Positions 21,599-23,882 of a DNA stretch of 23,882 nt are shown here, piece after piece. Location: positions 30,226 to 54,107 of the forward strand of contig BMAT01013686.1 in assembly GCA_019649035.1 (NCBI GenBank), read 5' to 3'. Numbering within the stretch: the stretch's first letter is position 1; each line of letters starts with the position of its first letter. This DNA comes from Elysia marginata (taxonomy: Eukaryota > Mollusca > Gastropoda > Plakobranchidae). Under the pieces are notes generated by a model. It did no database searches. It saw nothing but the letters and a program-made list of their open reading frames with translations, and was not told the origin of the DNA. A program made the position numbers and the translations under genes.

Positions 21599-22010
21599 AA
21601 AAAAGCGTTTTTATATAGCACCTTGTCCGCTTAGTGCTCTAAGCCGTTTACATGGATTCCCCGACAGGCCATAACCAACCAAATAACCCTCTGAACTCAC
21701 AGAGGAGCAAATATTAAAGCGCTTTACTCTAGCATTATAAATGACAAGATATTTCACTGTCCATAGCCGGGTGCGCCCGGCGAAGAAATGTGTGTGAACA
21801 GCCTTTCTTAAAGGACTAAACGTCGACGTGCCGAGCGGTGGACTTGAGCGCCGTATCTCGCGGTCCGAAAGGCGAGTTTCTACCACAAGACCCAATGATA
21901 TGGAATATTCTGGAAAGCCACGTCAGAAAGTCACCAACAATGGCTGCGTTTAAGAAATCTGTCAAGACAGAATTGTTTAAGAGATCCCTGAACCATTAAG
22001 GATCATTGAG
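21599..22010 (+). mobile_element. Composite retroelement remnant with non-LTR 3' end
   Basis: It starts with TTTATATAGCACCTTGTCCG and GTGCTCTAAGCCGTTTACAT, wording typical of abundant dispersed repeats in invertebrate genomes. It continues through two exact short hairpins (21688-21705 and 21766-21781) and a tRNA-like A-box region (21829-21840). It ends with the coding tail of a non-LTR reverse transcriptase protein (21901-21999). Base composition is markedly more GC- and CpG-rich than the flanks at 21760-21870. The parts may be one element or nested insertions. Confidence 0.6.
21901..21999 (+). pseudogene. C-terminal tail of a non-LTR (LINE) reverse transcriptase ORF
   Basis: Thirty-two codons and a TAA stop at 21997-21999 read WNILESHVRKSPTM, then AAFKKSVKTELFKRSLNH. 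The arrangement W-N-x-L-x-x-x-V/I-R-x-x, about ten residues, then F-K-x-x-(L/V)-K-x-x-L-F near the stop is the familiar C-terminus of the ORF2 protein of Jockey/CR1/L2-type non-LTR retrotransposons. The frame is open upstream only to a stop at 21817-21819, and the polymerase and endonuclease domains are absent. It is therefore a 5'-truncated dead copy, as is usual for these elements. The upstream open part overlaps the tRNA-like segment, so the true fusion point is unclear. Confidence 0.7.
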
Positions 22011-22139
22011 CAACCCTCTCCCTTTTTCTTGGAAACATTTTCTGTTTCACCTTTTTCCAAAGCGCCCTAGAGCATGGAGGATTCCTCTGTGGATTTGCGC
22101 GCTGTACAAGACACTTATTACAGATTACAGACCACGGCT

Positions 22140-22557
22140 CCACACAGCAACAGCAATTCTTCACGGCGACACCAACTGCGGTCGGCACAGCCATAATGAT
22201 TATTATCACTCAAGTAACCATTACAGTGTCTAGCATAACGACAAAAACCGCGACGGAACCAACCACACATTCACCGCTAAAACCGACTACCCGGACAATA
22301 ATCGACAAGGCAAGACCCACTCAGCTTTAATTTGTCATGGAAACCATAACTTTTACAATGACTATAACTACCGTCACATCACAATCACCATTAACAGCAA
22401 AAATAGAAGCAACCACTATGAGAAAAAAAATTCACGACAACTACAACGACTACAACAAAACCACCAAAGCATATGCATAGTCCGTGCCAAAATCCACAGC
22501 ATCATCAACCTCTTTGGAAGCCATCTCTTTAAGTTCCACGTGATGAAACTCACAATA
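22140..22557 (+). repeat. Degenerate C/A-rich trinucleotide tract, left part
   Basis: The plus strand is dominated by ACN/AAC/CAC triplets (for example CAACTACAACGACTACAAC near 22439) with little G. It resembles a heavily mutated (AAC)n/(ACC)n microsatellite. It continues after the inserted element at 22708 to about 22770. There is no uninterrupted reading frame. Confidence 0.5.
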
Positions 22558-22705
22558 GAGACCTTTAGCACACGCACCGTGTCTCACTACGCGTACGTGA
22601 AAATCGGGAAAGCAGATTGAGAATCTATAAAAATAATGAAACCAGTTTCGAAAAATAGACCCACAGACGTTCGCGTCATACTCACGCGTTGCTGCTTAAA
22701 GTCTG
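22558..22705 (+). mobile_element. Short TIR element (MITE-like), full copy, plus orientation
   Basis: 148 bases from GAGACCTTTAGCACACGC to GCTGCTTAAAGTCTG, flanked by TA at 22556-22557 and 22706-22707. The terminal inverted repeats are imperfect, as in the copy at 19338-19486. The interior contains small self-complementary words: CACG-CAC-CGTG, GAAAC-CA-GTTTC and GACG-TTCG-CGTC. There is no open frame of significance. It sits inside the C/A-rich trinucleotide tract and splits it. It must be mobilised, if at all, by a transposase encoded elsewhere. Confidence 0.8.
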
Positions 22706-22707
22706 TA

Positions 22708-22770
22708 ATTACCACTAAACAGTCACGTCATAATCAACCACTACAAAAACAACCACACCGCAAAAGTTAA
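22708..22770 (+). repeat. Degenerate C/A-rich trinucleotide tract, right part
   Basis: Continues the ACC/AAC-rich composition (ACCACTAAACAG, CAACCACTAC, AACAACCACACC) on the far side of the inserted element. Confidence 0.45.
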
Positions 22771-22935
22771 GAAGGTAGAAGCTCCACGACAATCGCACCC
22801 AGTCCGGAGGGACACGTTTGTATTATAATACACTGTTACACAAACTGCGATGGAATAAGATGATTGAAAGATTTTAAAGGTATGACATTAGCAGTAAAGA
22901 GAGGTAGGTTTCAAATGGAAAGGATCGAAAAGTCT

Positions 22936-23010
22936 GTCTTTAGCATGATTCGAATCCACGACTGAAAGTAGCTTCGGCACCGTACTCACCGCCTTGCGAC
23001 TTAGAAAAAC
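22936..23010 (-). mobile_element. tRNA-like SINE head, minus orientation
   Basis: On the minus strand CTAAGTCGCAAGGCGGTGAG resembles an A box and GTGGATTCGAATC (22960-22947) is an excellent B-box match, at tRNA-like spacing. It does not fold into a complete tRNA, and the 5' and 3' acceptor ends do not pair. A tRNA-derived SINE head is more likely than a tRNA gene. Confidence 0.5.
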
Positions 23011-23064
23011 ATAGCTCATAACCTACGCTTCATGTTAGACTATCATTGAGTTTTCTGTGTTTGT

Positions 23065-23220
23065 AGTTTATGGCTAAGTGTTGGTGCGCTTCGGGTTTCA
23101 ATTTTGCCTTTGGTGCGGTTTGGATCTTCCCGTTTAAGTAAGGAAGTCGCCTCGAGAGGCTATGCAAGGACCTTCGCCATAAAACTACTTCAATTCAATT
23201 TTCAATTTCATTTTCAAGGT
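23065..23220 (+). mobile_element. tRNA-like SINE, plus orientation, with AATTC-rich tail
   Basis: TGGCTAAGTG at 23071-23080 matches the Pol III A box, and GGTTTGGATCTTCC at about 23118-23131 resembles a decayed B box. A body with a GCCTC-GA-GAGGC hairpin (23149-23160) follows, then a tail of repeated CAATT/TTTCA words (23190-23217). The layout of head, body and simple tail is SINE-like. The B box is poor, so the call is moderate. Confidence 0.45.
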
Positions 23221-23322
23221 TATTCAGTCAATAAAAGATTACTTTAGTTTATTGAAAATAAGCAATGCTCAGTTAGGCGGGCAGTTTCAAACATTATGAA
23301 TATTATAGTGAAATACACTATT

Positions 23323-23324
<2 letters not shown>

Positions 23325-23382
<58 letters not shown>
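23325..23382. repeat. (TC)n microsatellite
   Basis: A pure dinucleotide run of about 29 units, the longest TC array in the window. Confidence 0.97.
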
Positions 23383-23384
<2 letters not shown>

Positions 23385-23882
23385 ATCTGTGTAGCATTCT
23401 CTCTCTTTTGTCACATTGAACAAGAAATACATGCACTTTCCCCGCTCAACGAAACACCTTATCCTTATATATGTTATATATACCTAAAAGAAATGAGGAT
23501 AAAAATGTGAAGTTACATAGCTTGGAAAAGAAGGATATTAATAAAACTCTTTTATTTACAGAATATGTCGAGTATTTTCTTTTCCAAAGTACTCTTAATA
23601 TTGGGATTAACAAAAATGTGGTGATACTGGTACTCAAAGTATTTAAATTTTATTTTATTGGTATTGGAATGAGCTAAAAACATAAAGTGCATAACTAGCA
23701 AAATTATCTCATTAAAGTTATGATAATGTATTCTGAAAACGATTAGTCATTTAAAAGGGTGGGGAGGTTATAGAAGATAAAAAAAAATAAATTATTTTAA
23801 CCAAGGCTCAATCTACAGAGACGCGATCAATTTGACGCCTGCAATGCAGGGAGAGAGAAAATTTCACACATCTTTATCGGAA
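23383..23882. other. No gene recognised
   Basis: AT-rich DNA. Overlapping sense and antisense frames of about 63-68 codons at 23446-23677 have no recognisable content. Confidence 0.5.

Noticed and set aside
22936-23010. A functional tRNA gene
   Set aside because: The B box is good, but no paired acceptor stem or convincing anticodon arm could be drawn, so it was called a SINE-like head instead.

Overview
This is an animal nuclear genome window, not a microbial one. Coding density is very low, the sequence is AT-rich, and there are many long microsatellites: (TC)n/(AG)n, (GATA)n and (TTA)n. Coding pieces end at textbook GT splice donors, the SINE-like heads resemble RNA polymerase III promoters, and there is a 501-base assembly gap. 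An invertebrate is likely. A mollusc or other lophotrochozoan would fit the repeat texture, but that is an inference from style and not from a diagnostic gene.

Only two coding exons can be supported. The first, on the minus strand at 5876-6082, is the signal-peptide-bearing first coding exon of a secreted type-B carboxylesterase/cholinesterase-like protein. It stops at a perfect GTGAGT donor, and no second exon is visible in the 5.9 kb downstream, so the first intron probably runs out of the window. The second, on the minus strand at 20778-20904, is a candidate first coding exon of an unrecognised protein. It lies in a CpG-rich patch and also ends at AAG|GTGAGT. A weak candidate terminal exon sits at 6363-6525 (minus).

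Layout: 1-3270 is unannotated sequence with pyrimidine-rich stretches. 3270-4530 is pyrimidine-rich, with a direct duplication of about 180 bp, a (TTA)n array, a 20-bp minisatellite and a (TATC)n array. 4.6-6.4 kb holds the esterase exon and its presumed intron and upstream DNA. 6.5-12.6 kb has no clear gene and contains (TC)n, (GATA)n and homopolymer tracts. 12589-13089 is unsequenced. 13.1-20.7 kb is non-coding apart from mobile elements. 20.7-21.1 kb holds the second exon. 21.6-23.4 kb is a dense nest of mobile-element remnants.

The most interesting structure is a small transposon-like family of about 148 bp. It is seen in two nearly identical full copies (19338-19486 minus, 22558-22705 plus), each flanked by TA and bearing imperfect terminal inverted repeats. 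A third, rearranged copy (15730-15940) consists of two left halves joined head to head, giving a hairpin of about 100 bp per arm. The 21.6-23.2 kb nest also holds the C-terminal tail of a non-LTR retrotransposon reverse transcriptase and up to three tRNA-like SINE heads. No conventional operon, CRISPR array, tRNA or rRNA gene was found.
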